This document shows positions 10,158-18,853 of a stretch of 64,000 nucleotides of DNA, in pieces (the stretch's first letter is position 1; the number at the start of each line of letters is the position of its first letter). A model generated the notes under the pieces. That model had not been told where the DNA came from and made no database searches. It saw nothing but the letters and a program-made list of their open reading frames with translations. The stretch comes from Aureimonas jatrophae (lineage in GTDB: Bacteria; Pseudomonadota; Alphaproteobacteria; Rhizobiales; Rhizobiaceae). A program made the position numbers and the translations under genes. The stretch lies in NCBI RefSeq assembly GCF_900104035.1, contig NZ_FNIT01000008.1:62001-126000 (forward strand), in the 5' to 3' direction.

Positions 10158-11639
10158 TCAGAAGGAGACGGCGATGTACTTCGGCTCCAGGTAGTCCAGA
10201 ACGCCGTGGTGGCCGCCCTCGCGGCCGAGACCGCTCTGCTTGACGCCGCCGAACGGCGCGGCCGGGTCGGACACCAGACCGCGGTTCACCGCGACCATGC
10301 CGGCCTCGATCCGGCCGGCGACGCCCAGCGCACGCTTCAGATCGCGCGAGTAGACGTAGCTCGCCAGTCCGTATTCCGTGTTGTTGGCGGCCGCGACGGC
10401 ATCATCCTCGTGTTCGAAGCGGCAGAGCGCGGCGACGGGGCCGAAGATCTCCTCGTGCATCAGGAGCGCGTCGGCCGGCACGTCGCCGAGGACGGTCGGC
10501 GGATAGAAGTAGCCCGAGCCGCTCAACGCCTTGCCGCCTTGCAGGACCCTGGCCCCCCGGCCGACCGCATCCGCCACCAGATGCTCGATCTTCTCCACCG
10601 CCTTGCGGGTGATCATCGGGCCGCAGCGGGTCTCGGGATCGATGCCCGGACCGACGGGCAGCGCGGCCATGCGTGCCACCAGACCCGCGGAGAAGCGATC
10701 GTAGATACCGGACTGCACGTAGAAACGGTTGGCCGCCGTGCAGGCCTCGCCGGCATTCCGCATCTTGGCGACCATCGCGCCGTCCAGCGCGGCATCGAGG
10801 TCGGCGTCGTCGAACACGAGGAAGGGCGCGTTGCCACCGAGTTCCATCGCGCAGCCGACGACGGTGCGGGCGGCCTCGGCGAGCAACGTCCGGCCGACGC
10901 CGGTCGAGCCGGTGAACGACAGCTTGCGCACACGCGGGTCGTCCAGGATGGCGGCGGTGACCGGGCCGGGGCGGGACGTCGTGACGACGTTGACGACGCC
11001 GTCCGGTACGCCCGCCTCGCGGTAGAGCTCGGCCAGCGCGTAGGCCGTAAGCGGCGTCTCGCTCGCCGGCTTGAGCACCACCGTGCAGCCCGCCGCCAGC
11101 GCCGGTGCGATCTTGCGCGTCGCCATGGCGGCCGGAAAGTTCCAGGGCGTCACCAGAAGGGCGATGCCGACCGGCACGTAGTCCACCAGAATGCGGTTCG
11201 ACCCGGAGGGTGCCAGGCCGAGTTCGCCCGACAGGCGCACCGCCTCCTCCGCGTTCCAGCGGAAGAATTCGGCGGCATAGGCGACCTCGCCCTTGGCATC
11301 CACCAGCGCCTTGCCGTTCTCGAGCGAGATCAGCGCGGCGAGTTCGTCGGCATGCCGGATCATCAGCTCGAAGCAGCGACGCAGGATCTCGGAGCGCTCG
11401 CGCGGCGACTTCGCGCGCCAGCCGGGCGCGGCCCGGTCGGCGGCGTCCACCGCCGCCATCGCCTCCTCGACACCGGCATCGGCGACACGCGCGATCTCGC
11501 GTTCCGTCGAGGGATCGACGACGGCGATCTGCGCGTCGGTCTGCCGCCACTCGCCATCGATGAACAGACCCTTGGCGAAGGGCGAGCAGTCGATGGCGGC
11601 CGCAGCGCCGGCGACGGAAGGGGAGGAGATGTGGTTCAT
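10158..11639 (-). CDS. NAD(P)-dependent succinate-semialdehyde dehydrogenase-like aldehyde dehydrogenase
   Basis: A 493-residue aldehyde dehydrogenase with complete catalytic machinery: Asn167 in TPWNFP, Glu266 in MELGGNAP and Cys300 in NAGEACTAANRF. The last motif is typical of the GabD/succinate-semialdehyde dehydrogenase branch. It would oxidise an omega-semialdehyde to the dicarboxylate. The ATG at 11639 overlaps the stop of the alcohol dehydrogenase by 4 bases, so the two are translationally coupled and probably act in sequence (alcohol to aldehyde to acid). The hydrolase gene follows after 10 bases. The exact substrate (succinic semialdehyde or another short semialdehyde) cannot be fixed from sequence. 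Confidence 0.85.
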   Translation of the reverse strand: MNHISSPSVAGAAAAIDCSPFAKGLFIDGEWRQTDAQIAVVDPSTEREIARVADAGVEEAMAAVDAADRAAPGWRAKSPRERSEILRRCFELMIRHADELAALISLENGKALVDAKGEVAYAAEFFRWNAEEAVRLSGELGLAPSGSNRILVDYVPVGIALLVTPWNFPAAMATRKIAPALAAGCTVVLKPASETPLTAYALAELYREAGVPDGVVNVVTTSRPGPVTAAILDDPRVRKLSFTGSTGVGRTLLAEAARTVVGCAMELGGNAPFLVFDDADLDAALDGAMVAKMRNAGEACTAANRFYVQSGIYDRFSAGLVARMAALPVGPGIDPETRCGPMITRKAVEKIEHLVADAVGRGARVLQGGKALSGSGYFYPPTVLGDVPADALLMHEEIFGPVAALCRFEHEDDAVAAANNTEYGLASYVYSRDLKRALGVAGRIEAGMVAVNRGLVSDPAAPFGGVKQSGLGREGGHHGVLDYLEPKYIAVSF

Positions 11640-12886
11640 GAGGCAATCCTTGCAGGCTGCGGCTCGCACAGAGCCAGGCGGTCGCCGTCGAAGGCGGCCC
11701 CGACGAGGCGCTTCATCGCATCGAGATCGACGAGGCGCGGGTTGTTCTTGATCAGGCGCTCGATGCCGAGCGCCTGCTCGGCCGTCCAGTCCCGTTTGTC
11801 GCGCGGCAGGCCGAGCGCGTCGAGCGAGCGCGGAATGCCGATCGCGCCCAGCAGCGAGGCGATCCGCTCGACCACGCGCTCGGCGAAGGCGTCCAGAGGC
11901 TCGCCCTGCGCTTCCAGACCCATCGCCGCGCCGATCTGGGCCAGTTCCGGCAGGCAAGCCGGGCGGTTGAAGGTCATGACATAGGGCAGGAGTGCGGCAA
12001 CGCCGAGGCCGTGGGCGGAATGGGTCAGCGCCCCGATCGGATACTGGATCGCGTGGGCCGCCGCCGTGCCCGCAGTTCCGAACGCGCAGCCGGCCGCCAG
12101 CGCACCCATCATCACGTCGGCGCGCGCCGTCTCGTCGCGCCCGTCCTGAAAGGCGCGCTCCAGGCTGCGCGACAGGAGTTCGATCGCCAGCAGCGCGAAA
12201 TGGTCGGTAAGGGCGCTCTTGCCGACGAAGACATGATCCTGGGCAAGGGCCGCGTCGGGCTCGCGCCGCTTGGCCATGAAGGCCTCGATCGCATGGGTCA
12301 GCGCGTCTGCCCCGGCGATCGCGGTCAGCTGCGGCGGACAGGTCAGCGTCAGGTCGGGGTCGCAGATCGCGGCCTGCGGAATGAGATGGGGGCTGGAGAT
12401 GCCGACCTTGAGGAGGCGGTCGGGATCCGACAGCACCGCGACCGGCGTCACCTCGGAGCCTGTGCCGGCCGTGGTCGGCACGGCGACGACGGGCAGGATC
12501 GGTCCGGGCACGCGCCGCTCGCCGTAGTAGTCGGCCGGCGTGCCGCCATGGGCCAGGAGCAGGGATGCGCACTTCGCCATGTCGAGGCAGCTTCCGCCGC
12601 CGATCCCGATCACGAGGTCGGGCGCGAACGCCCGTGCGGCTTCGGCGCAGGCGAGCGCCGAGTCCCGCGGGACATCGGGAAGAACGCCGTCATCGACGCG
12701 CACCGTCAACCCGTGCGCCGCAAGATCCGCCATCATCGCCTGGAACTGGGGATCCGCGCTCAGCCGGGCATCCGTGCAGACCAGAGCCCGGCGCCCGAGA
12801 CGGGCGGCGACCGGCCCGAGGGCGGCCCGCTGGCCCTTGCCGAAGAGGATTTCGCGCGGGAGCCGCAGGGCGGCAAATAGCGTCAT
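11636..12886 (-). CDS. Iron-containing alcohol dehydrogenase (4-hydroxybutyrate dehydrogenase-like)
   Basis: A 416-residue group III (iron) alcohol dehydrogenase. The N-terminal domain has the nucleotide site GGGSCLDMAK (about 97-106), and GTGSEVTPVAVL follows at about 131-142. The iron ligands of the FucO family are all recognisable: Asp184 and His188 in GADALTHAIEAF, His268 and His282 in HAIQYPIGALTHSAHG. Ile/Val-rich and C-terminal segments (LIKNNPR) fit the family. The ATG at 12886 is preferred because homology begins at TLFAALRLPREILFG and GGAAAGA precedes it. It is the first gene of the ADH-ALDH-hydrolase operon, reading away from a GntR gene. By analogy to BlcB/AttL it may oxidise 4-hydroxybutyrate. 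Confidence 0.85.
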   Translation of the reverse strand: MTLFAALRLPREILFGKGQRAALGPVAARLGRRALVCTDARLSADPQFQAMMADLAAHGLTVRVDDGVLPDVPRDSALACAEAARAFAPDLVIGIGGGSCLDMAKCASLLLAHGGTPADYYGERRVPGPILPVVAVPTTAGTGSEVTPVAVLSDPDRLLKVGISSPHLIPQAAICDPDLTLTCPPQLTAIAGADALTHAIEAFMAKRREPDAALAQDHVFVGKSALTDHFALLAIELLSRSLERAFQDGRDETARADVMMGALAAGCAFGTAGTAAAHAIQYPIGALTHSAHGLGVAALLPYVMTFNRPACLPELAQIGAAMGLEAQGEPLDAFAERVVERIASLLGAIGIPRSLDALGLPRDKRDWTAEQALGIERLIKNNPRLVDLDAMKRLVGAAFDGDRLALCEPQPARIAS

Positions 12887-13096
12887 GGTCTTTCCTTCCT
12901 CGGCACCGGTTTGCCGGAAGCACGGGCTGGGTTGGCGATCGGGTGCGCCAGCGCAGCCTCGTCTGGGCAGCGTCTTAGGGTCGACCGTGCGAGGGCGCCG
13001 GTAAACCGTGCGGTCGGTGCCGCCTGGCAGCCGGGCGCTGATACGAGAGCCGGGAGGATTGCCGGTTGCATCGGGTTCGGTGTCACTCTTCACACG

Positions 13097-13115
13097 ATCG
13101 TATAGGATATACGAT
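13097..13115. promoter_or_regulatory. GntR operator palindrome in shared divergent promoter
   Basis: ATCGTATA (13097-13104) and TATACGAT (13108-13115) form a perfect 8-base inverted repeat around GGA. It lies between the divergent alcohol dehydrogenase and gntR genes, 52 bases before the chosen gntR start. The TNGT..ACNA spacing suits FCD-type GntR dimers. One site can control both operons. Confidence 0.7.
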
Positions 13116-13166
13116 TGAATGTCTGAAAGTGTCGTGTTACCGGTGGCGTGTTGTCAAGGGGTGAAC

Positions 13167-13874
13167 ATGCGCAACGCGACCACCTTCCAGTCCGGCTCCA
13201 CGGCCTCCACGCCCGTCCTTCGGCCTTCGAGCCTCGTGGACGACGTGTATGGAGCGATCTACGCGCAGCTGATGGCGCTCAAGATCGCGCCCGGCGCCCG
13301 GATCACGGTCGACAGCCTGGCGCGCGAGCTGGCGGTGTCCCAGACACCCATCCGCGAGGCTTTGGGCCGGCTGGAGGGGGAGGGGCTCGTGATCAAGACC
13401 CACCTCGTCGGCTACAGCGCCGCCCCGCAGATCACGCGGGAACGGTTCGAGGATCTCTATGAGCTGCGCCTACGCCTCGAGCCCTACGCCGCCGGTCGTG
13501 CCGCCGCGAAGATGACCGCGGAGGCGCTCGACGCCCTGACCGAGGCGGCGGGCGTCATGGCCCGGCGCAACGGCGGCGCCGACGAGCGCGTCCGCTATTC
13601 GCAGTTCGCCCGGCAGGACGCGGAGTTCCACGACCTGATCGTGGGTCTGGCGGGCAACGCGCTGATCCGCGAGTCGCTCGCGCACCTCCATACGCACTTC
13701 CACATCTTTCGACTGATGTTCCACGCGCGCGTCACGCAGGAAGCGCTCGAGGAGCACGAACAGATCCTGGCCGCCTTCGCCGCCGCGGACGCCGTCGCCG
13801 CCGAGACCGCCATGCGCGAGCATATCGAGCGCTCGCGCGACCGCCTCCTGCCGGCCTTCGAGACGCTGCCGTGA
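13167..13874 (+). CDS. GntR-family regulator with FCD ligand domain
   Basis: A 235-residue transcription factor. The winged helix-turn-helix covers about residues 24-88 (VDDVYGAIYAQLMALKIAPG, then SQTPIREALGRLEGEGL). The all-helical FCD domain covers about 98-222 and has metal/carboxylate-binding His candidates in the DAEFHDLIV and EEHEQIL segments. The ATG at 13167 is chosen because AAGGGG (13156-13161) precedes it; an ATG at 13119 would begin next to the operator. The gene's stop overlaps the GTG start of the ABC ATPase, so it is the first gene of the transporter operon. It probably senses a small organic acid derived from the imported compound and controls both divergent operons. Confidence 0.85.
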   Translation: MRNATTFQSGSTASTPVLRPSSLVDDVYGAIYAQLMALKIAPGARITVDSLARELAVSQTPIREALGRLEGEGLVIKTHLVGYSAAPQITRERFEDLYELRLRLEPYAAGRAAAKMTAEALDALTEAAGVMARRNGGADERVRYSQFARQDAEFHDLIVGLAGNALIRESLAHLHTHFHIFRLMFHARVTQEALEEHEQILAAFAAADAVAAETAMREHIERSRDRLLPAFETLP

Positions 13875-15430
13875 GCGCCGCCGCCGTTTCCGCTCTTGCA
13901 GCCGGCCGAACCCCGGCCGGCGCGTCGGTTCTTGCGGTTCGGGGCCTGGCTAAGAGCTACGGCCCGAACACGGTCCTGTCGGGCGTCGATCTCGACATCC
14001 GCTCGGGCGAGATCCTGGCGGTGATCGGCGAGAACGGCGCCGGCAAGTCGACCTTCATGAAGATCCTGTCGGGCCATGTCGCGCCGACGCGCGGCACGCT
14101 GGCCTTGGAGGGCGAGCCCGTCGCGTTTCGCAGCCCGGTCGAGGCCGAGCGCGCGGGCATCGTTCTCGTTCATCAGGAGATCCTGCTCGCCGACGACCTG
14201 ACGGTCGCCGAAAACCTCTTTCTCGGCCGGGAACTGACGCGCGGCGGCCTGATCGACGACCGCCGCATGCGGGCGATCGCGCGCGACAAGCTCGCCGCGA
14301 TCGGTGCCGCGATCGAGCCCGATGCCATCGTCGGCACGCTCAGCCTTGCCGACCGCCAGCTCGTCCAGATCGCGCGCGCCCTTCTGGAAAGCCACAAGCT
14401 CGTCATCTTCGACGAGCCGACCGCCGTCCTCACCTCCGAGGAGGTGGGCACGCTTCTGGCCCTGATCCGCCGGCTGCGCGAGGCCGGCGCGGCCGTTCTC
14501 TACATCTCGCATCGTCTCGACGAGGTGGAGGCGATCGCGGACCGCGTCACCGTCCTGCGCGACGGGCAACTCGTGGGAACCTTCGAGGCAGCAACGCTCG
14601 GCCAGGCCGACATGGCACGGCTGATGGTGGGGCGCGAACTCTCGACGCTCTTTCCGCCCAAGGCTTCGCCCGCATCCGGCATGCCGCTGCTCGAGGTCGA
14701 GCATGCCGAGGTGCCGGGCTTCATTCGCGACGTGTCCTTCTCGGTCGCACGAGGCGAGGTTCTCGGCTTCGGCGGCATGATCGGCGCAGGTCGCACCGAA
14801 CTCTTCGAGGGTATCCTCGGCCTTCGCGCGGGGCGGGTCGCCGCTCTCAGGCTGGAGGGGCGCGGGCTGGCGATCCGGCATGCGGCGGACGCGATCGCGG
14901 CGGGCATCGGCTACCTGACCGAGGACCGCAAGGGGAAGGGACTCCTTCTCGACGAGACCATGGCCCCGAACCTGACCCTGAGCGCGCTGCAGCGCTTCCA
15001 TCCCGGCATCGGGCTCGACCGGCGTCGCGAGAACGCCGCGACGGACGAGACCATCCGGCGCTACGATATCCGCGTGCGGGGGCGGGGCGTTCGGGCCGGC
15101 CAGCTCAGTGGCGGCAACCAGCAGAAGCTGCTTCTCGCCAAGATCATGCTGACGGACCCCTCGGTGGTCGTGATCGACGAGCCGACGCGCGGCATCGACA
15201 TCGGCAACAAGGCCCAGATCTACAGCTTCATCCAGTCGCTCGCGCGCGCAGGCAAGGCCTGCATCGTCATCTCGTCCGAGATGCAGGAACTCATCGGCCT
15301 GTGCGACCGGATCCTGGTGATCCGGGACGGATGCATTGTGGGCGAGCTGTCCGGCGGGGCGATGACCGAGGCCAACGTCGTCATGCTGGCGACGGGAGCG
15401 AGCGAGCGAAACGCCGGGAGGACGGCATGA
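13871..15430 (+). CDS. Ribose-type (CUT2) sugar ABC transporter ATPase, double NBD
   Basis: A 519-residue ATPase of the RbsA/MglA/XylG type with two tandem nucleotide-binding domains. The first has Walker A GENGAGKST (about 55-63) and a signature built on LSLADRQLVQIAR. The second has the degenerate P-loop GGMIGAGRTELFEG, the family-typical YLTEDRKGKGL and a canonical LSGGNQQK signature. It powers import through the membrane subunit that follows. The GTG start overlaps the gntR stop (GTGA), and the stop overlaps the permease start (ATGA), a tightly coupled operon. Sequence type predicts a monosaccharide, polyol or related compound; the actual ligand is unknown. Confidence 0.92.
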   Translation: MSAAAVSALAAGRTPAGASVLAVRGLAKSYGPNTVLSGVDLDIRSGEILAVIGENGAGKSTFMKILSGHVAPTRGTLALEGEPVAFRSPVEAERAGIVLVHQEILLADDLTVAENLFLGRELTRGGLIDDRRMRAIARDKLAAIGAAIEPDAIVGTLSLADRQLVQIARALLESHKLVIFDEPTAVLTSEEVGTLLALIRRLREAGAAVLYISHRLDEVEAIADRVTVLRDGQLVGTFEAATLGQADMARLMVGRELSTLFPPKASPASGMPLLEVEHAEVPGFIRDVSFSVARGEVLGFGGMIGAGRTELFEGILGLRAGRVAALRLEGRGLAIRHAADAIAAGIGYLTEDRKGKGLLLDETMAPNLTLSALQRFHPGIGLDRRRENAATDETIRRYDIRVRGRGVRAGQLSGGNQQKLLLAKIMLTDPSVVVIDEPTRGIDIGNKAQIYSFIQSLARAGKACIVISSEMQELIGLCDRILVIRDGCIVGELSGGAMTEANVVMLATGASERNAGRTA

Positions 15431-16416
15431 CCGACGCAACCCTGACGATGGAGCGCGGCGGCCGCCGTCTGCGCGTGAACTGGGTGGACTGGGGGCCCTT
15501 TCTCGCGCTCGCGGCGCTGCTTCTGGTTGGCTTCCTGATCAATCCCGACTTCCTGTCGATCAACAACCTGACGAACGTCGTGACCCGCAGCGCCTTTGTC
15601 GCGATCATCGCGGTGGGCGCGACCTTCGTGATCGCCTCGGGCGGCCTCGACCTGTCGGTCGGCTCCATGGCCGCCTTCGTGGCGGGGATCATGATCCTCC
15701 TGATGAACGCGCTGGCGCCCCTGCTCGGCTCCTACGCCATTCCCGTCGGCATGATGGCCGTGGTCGCGGCCGGCGCCTTGTGCGGCCTCCTCAACGGCGC
15801 GGTGACCACACTCGGCCGCATCGAGCCCTTCATCGTGACGCTCGGCACGATGGGCATCTTCCGTGCGCTGGTCACCTATCTCGCCGACGGCGGCACGATC
15901 CCGATCGACCGCGGACTGCGCGAGGCCTTCCGACCGGTCTACTTCGGATCCGTCGCGGGCGTGCCCGTACCCATCCTCGTGTCTCTCGCGGTCGCAGGGG
16001 CCGGCGCCTTTCTCCTGTATCGCACCAAGTTCGGCCGCCGCTGCGTGGCGGTGGGCGCCAACGCCGAGGTCGCCCGTTATTCCGGCATTCCGGTGGGGCG
16101 CATCCGCACGCTGGCCTTCGTGATCCAGGGCGTGTGCGTCGGCATCGCCGCCATCTGCTACGTGCCGCGTCTGGGAGCCGCGACGCCGACCACCGGCGTC
16201 CTGTGGGAGCTGCAGGTCATCACCGCGGTGGTGATCGGCGGGACGGCGCTGCGGGGCGGTCGCGGTCACATCTGGGGCACGATCGCGGGGGCGCTGATCC
16301 TCGAGTTCATCGCCAACCTTATGGTGCTCTCCGACTTCGTGTCCGAGTACCTCGTGGCGGCGGTGCAGGGCACGATCATCATCATCGCGATGCTGGTTCA
16401 ACGCATGTCCAAATAG
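15427..16416 (+). CDS. Ribose-type ABC transporter permease
   Basis: A 329-residue hydrophobic membrane protein of the RbsC/XylH family with about 8-10 transmembrane helices. It contains family segments ASGGLDLSVGSMAAFVAG (about 76-93) and TLGTMGIFRAL (about 137-147). The cytoplasmic coupling region carries GANAEVARYSGIPVGRIR. The start ATG at 15427 overlaps the ATPase stop, and longer upstream extensions would lie inside the ATPase gene. It forms the homodimeric channel of the importer. Confidence 0.92.
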   Translation: MTDATLTMERGGRRLRVNWVDWGPFLALAALLLVGFLINPDFLSINNLTNVVTRSAFVAIIAVGATFVIASGGLDLSVGSMAAFVAGIMILLMNALAPLLGSYAIPVGMMAVVAAGALCGLLNGAVTTLGRIEPFIVTLGTMGIFRALVTYLADGGTIPIDRGLREAFRPVYFGSVAGVPVPILVSLAVAGAGAFLLYRTKFGRRCVAVGANAEVARYSGIPVGRIRTLAFVIQGVCVGIAAICYVPRLGAATPTTGVLWELQVITAVVIGGTALRGGRGHIWGTIAGALILEFIANLMVLSDFVSEYLVAAVQGTIIIIAMLVQRMSK

Positions 16417-16472
16417 CCGCCCGCGCCCTTTGGGAGAGGGGCGCCGGCGAAGCTTGTCCAAGGGAGGAAACG

Positions 16473-17420
16473 ATGAAGACGAAACTCATGGCGACCATCG
16501 CGGTCGGGGCGATGCTGGCGGCCGGGTCGTCGCTCGCGCAGGAGCGAAAGACCATCGCGGTCTCGATCCCCGCCGCCGACCACGGCTGGACGGCGGGCGT
16601 GGTCTACCACGCCGAAAAGGCCGCCGAGGAGATCAAGTCGGCCTTTCCGAACGTCGACGTCCTTGTGAAGACCTCGCCCTCGGCGACCGCCCAGGTCAGC
16701 GCGGTCGAGGACCTGGCCGCCGGCTCGAAGCCCGACGCCCTTGTGATCCTGCCCCACAGTTCCGAAGAGCTGACGACGCCCGTCCAGGCGGTGAAGAAGG
16801 ACGGCGTCTTCGTGACCGTGGTGGACCGGGGCCTCAACGATCCGACGATCCAGGATCTCTACGTCGCCGGCGACAACATCGCGGTGGGCAGCACCACGGC
16901 GAAGTTCCTGGTCGACAAGCTGGGCGGCAAGGGGGACGTCGTGGTCCTGCGCGGCATCCCGACCGTGATCGACGACGAGCGCATCAAGGGCTTCCAGGAC
17001 GCGCTCCAGGGCTCCGACATCAAGATCCTCGACATCCAGTACGCCAACTGGAACAGCGACGACGCGTTCAAGCTGATGCAGGACTATCTCGCCAAGTATC
17101 CCAAGATCGACGCGGTCTGGGCCAACGACGACGACATGCTTCTCGGCGTCCTCGAGGCGATCCAGCAATCCGGGCGCAAGGAGATCAAGTACGCGCTCGG
17201 CGGCAACGGCATGAAGGAAGTCATCAAGAAGGTCATGGCGGGCGACGCCATGACGCCGATCGAGACGCCCTATCCGCCGTCCATGATCAAGACCGCGATC
17301 TACATGACCGCCGCCAACCTGACCGGGCAGGTCCCGATCCGTGGCAGCGTGAAGCTCGATGCGCCGCTGATCACCAAGGACAACGCGAAGGAATACTACT
17401 TCCCCGACTCGCCCTTCTGA
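16473..17420 (+). CDS. Periplasmic sugar-binding protein (Peripla_BP_4 type)
   Basis: A 315-residue receptor with a Sec signal peptide (about 1-22, cleaved after SLAQ) followed by ERKTIAVSIPAADHGWTAG. This is the usual opening of ribose/galactose-class binding proteins, with an aromatic residue at the binding cleft. DRGLNDPTIQ, YVAGDN and WANDDDML are the other ligand-site segments. GGGAGGA (16462-16468) precedes the ATG. It is the last transporter gene and is followed by a strong hairpin. Confidence 0.9.
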   Translation: MKTKLMATIAVGAMLAAGSSLAQERKTIAVSIPAADHGWTAGVVYHAEKAAEEIKSAFPNVDVLVKTSPSATAQVSAVEDLAAGSKPDALVILPHSSEELTTPVQAVKKDGVFVTVVDRGLNDPTIQDLYVAGDNIAVGSTTAKFLVDKLGGKGDVVVLRGIPTVIDDERIKGFQDALQGSDIKILDIQYANWNSDDAFKLMQDYLAKYPKIDAVWANDDDMLLGVLEAIQQSGRKEIKYALGGNGMKEVIKKVMAGDAMTPIETPYPPSMIKTAIYMTAANLTGQVPIRGSVKLDAPLITKDNAKEYYFPDSPF

Positions 17421-17439
17421 TCCGGGCCCACGCCGATCG

Positions 17440-17464
17440 GCGCGCGGGCGAGGGGCCCGCGCGC
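17440..17464 (+). terminator. GC-rich hairpin after binding-protein gene
   Basis: GCGCGCGGGC (17440-17449) and GCCCGCGCGC (17455-17464) pair perfectly around the loop GAGGG. A T-run (17472-17476) lies 7 bases later. It may partially terminate the operon or protect the upstream mRNA 3' end, reducing expression of the following DJ-1 gene relative to the binding protein. Confidence 0.6.
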
Positions 17465-17493
17465 ACCCCGATTTTTCAACCGAAGGACATGAC

Positions 17494-18081
17494 ATGCCAG
17501 GCAAGAAAATCCTGATGCTCGTCGGCGAGTTCAGCGAGGAATACGAGATCTTCGTGTTCGAACAGGCCATGCACGCGGTGGGCCATACGGTTCACGTGGT
17601 CTGCCCCGACAAGAATGCGGGCGATATCATCAAGACCTCGCTCCACGACTTCGAGCGCCTGCAGACCTATACCGAGAAGCCGGGACACGACTACGTCCTG
17701 AACAAGACCTTCTCCGAGGTCCGCCCGGAAAACTATGACGCCGTTTATTCGGCGGGCGGGCGCGGGCCGGAGTACATCCGTATCGACAAGCGCGTTCAGG
17801 CGATCGTGCGCCACTTCCACGAGGCGGGAAAGCCGATCTTCACGATCTGCCACGGCGTTCAGGTCCTGATCGCGGTGGACGGCGTCGTGCGCGGCAAGCG
17901 CGTCTCCGCTCTGAAGTACTGCGAGCCCGAGGTGACGCTGGCGGGCGGCGAGTTCGTGGATCTCGGGCCGACCGAGGCGATCGTCGACGGCAACATGGTC
18001 TCGGCCAGCGGCTGGACGGCGCTTGCCGCCTTCATGCGCGAATGCCTGAAGGTGCTGGGAACCGAGATCCGCCACACCTAG
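17494..18081 (+). CDS. DJ-1/PfpI family protein
   Basis: A 195-residue cytoplasmic protein with the class I glutamine amidotransferase-like fold of the DJ-1/PfpI/ThiJ family. The nucleophile elbow FTICHGVQ places Cys119 followed by His120, and an acidic cluster near residues 12-16 (EFSEEYE) supplies the usual partner Glu. Members act as proteases, deglycases, glyoxalases or amidases, so the reaction cannot be assigned. CGAAGGA (17481-17487) precedes the ATG. It lies 73 bases after the binding protein on the same strand, and a hairpin separates them. It may process the imported compound or repair aldehyde damage from the alcohol and aldehyde dehydrogenases of the divergent operon. Confidence 0.8.
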   Translation: MPGKKILMLVGEFSEEYEIFVFEQAMHAVGHTVHVVCPDKNAGDIIKTSLHDFERLQTYTEKPGHDYVLNKTFSEVRPENYDAVYSAGGRGPEYIRIDKRVQAIVRHFHEAGKPIFTICHGVQVLIAVDGVVRGKRVSALKYCEPEVTLAGGEFVDLGPTEAIVDGNMVSASGWTALAAFMRECLKVLGTEIRHT

Positions 18082-18383
18082 CCGAACGACGCCGGTCGCG
18101 GCGGGCGCACCGCCGCGAGGACCGGCCTTGGCTGCCGCCGCCGACGCATAAGATCACGGCGCGCAAAACCAGGGGCCGAGGCGCCGGCCTGTGCTTCCCG
18201 CCGTCCAGCCATTCTCAAGGTCCGTGGCGGCTCGTCGGGGGAGCTGCCGCGGCAATCACCGTGATCAGACGAACGACGGACGTTGCGATCCCGCCGCCTT
18301 CGCGCGCGACGACTGGTACGGCGGCGAACCCCCGGGGTGCTCGCTCAAGGCCGACGCTCATGGCGTGAGCTGGACGCATCGCG
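18082..18383. other. Convergent intergenic region DJ-1 / MgtC-like gene
   Basis: This 302-base gap lies between convergent genes. It holds one strong stem-loop near its left end (described separately) and otherwise no credible coding frame, repeat or promoter. Confidence 0.5.
18091..18126 (+). terminator. Bulged GC hairpin after DJ-1 gene
   Basis: An inner stem TCGCGGCG/CGCCGCGA (18096-18103 with 18111-18118) is extended by GCCGGT/ACCGGC (18091-18096 with 18121-18126) through a GG bulge. There is no T-run, so rho-independent termination is uncertain. Its position 10 bases after the stop fits a 3' end. Confidence 0.45.
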
Positions 18384-18851
18384 TCAGTCCCGTTCGGCCT
18401 TTTCGCTGCCGGGAAGCCGGCGCTCGATCAGGCGCACGGCGGTCAGGATCACGATCCCGAACGCTGCGGCCGTCAGCACGAGGCCAAATTGGCCCGCACC
18501 CGAGGCGATGCCGACCGCAGCGGCCAGCCACACGTTGGCCGCGGATGTCAGGTTGTGGACGTCGCCCTTCGACACGAAGATCGCTCCGGCGGCCACGAAG
18601 CCGATGGCCTGCGCCAGGCCCTGCACGACCCGCAAGGGGTCGGTGTTGACGGGCCCGTCCGCCGCCAGCGTCCGGGACAGAAGAAGCGCGGAGACCGTGA
18701 TCACCGCCGAACTCAGCGCGACGAGGGCGTGGGTCCGAATGCCGGCGGAGATGCCGCGCAACTCGCGGTCGAGGCCGAGAACGAGACCGACCAGCGACGC
18801 CAGGCCGAGGCGCAGGACGATGTCCCATTCCGTCAGCGCGAGCGCCGGCAT
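18384..18851 (-). CDS. MgtC/SapB family membrane protein
   Basis: A 155-residue inner-membrane protein with about four transmembrane helices and the MgtC hallmark GLVLGLDRELRG (about 23-34) followed by AGIRTHALVALSSA. Family members modulate F1Fo-ATP synthase or magnesium adaptation, but this short form lacks the C-terminal soluble domain of Salmonella MgtC. The ATG at 18851 follows a G-rich stretch. An in-frame GTG at 18857 overlaps the upstream PRC-barrel gene stop (GTGA), so the pair is translationally coupled in either case. Confidence 0.85.
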   Translation of the reverse strand: MPALALTEWDIVLRLGLASLVGLVLGLDRELRGISAGIRTHALVALSSAVITVSALLLSRTLAADGPVNTDPLRVVQGLAQAIGFVAAGAIFVSKGDVHNLTSAANVWLAAAVGIASGAGQFGLVLTAAAFGIVILTAVRLIERRLPGSEKAERD

Positions 18852-18853
18852 GG

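Noticed and set aside
10131-11984. 617-codon plus-strand open frame opposite the aldehyde dehydrogenase
   Set aside because: It is a shadow of two clearly identified minus-strand genes and has no ribosome site.
13119-13166. Upstream ATG for the GntR gene at 13119
   Set aside because: It lies immediately after the operator palindrome, has no ribosome site and adds 16 non-conserved residues.
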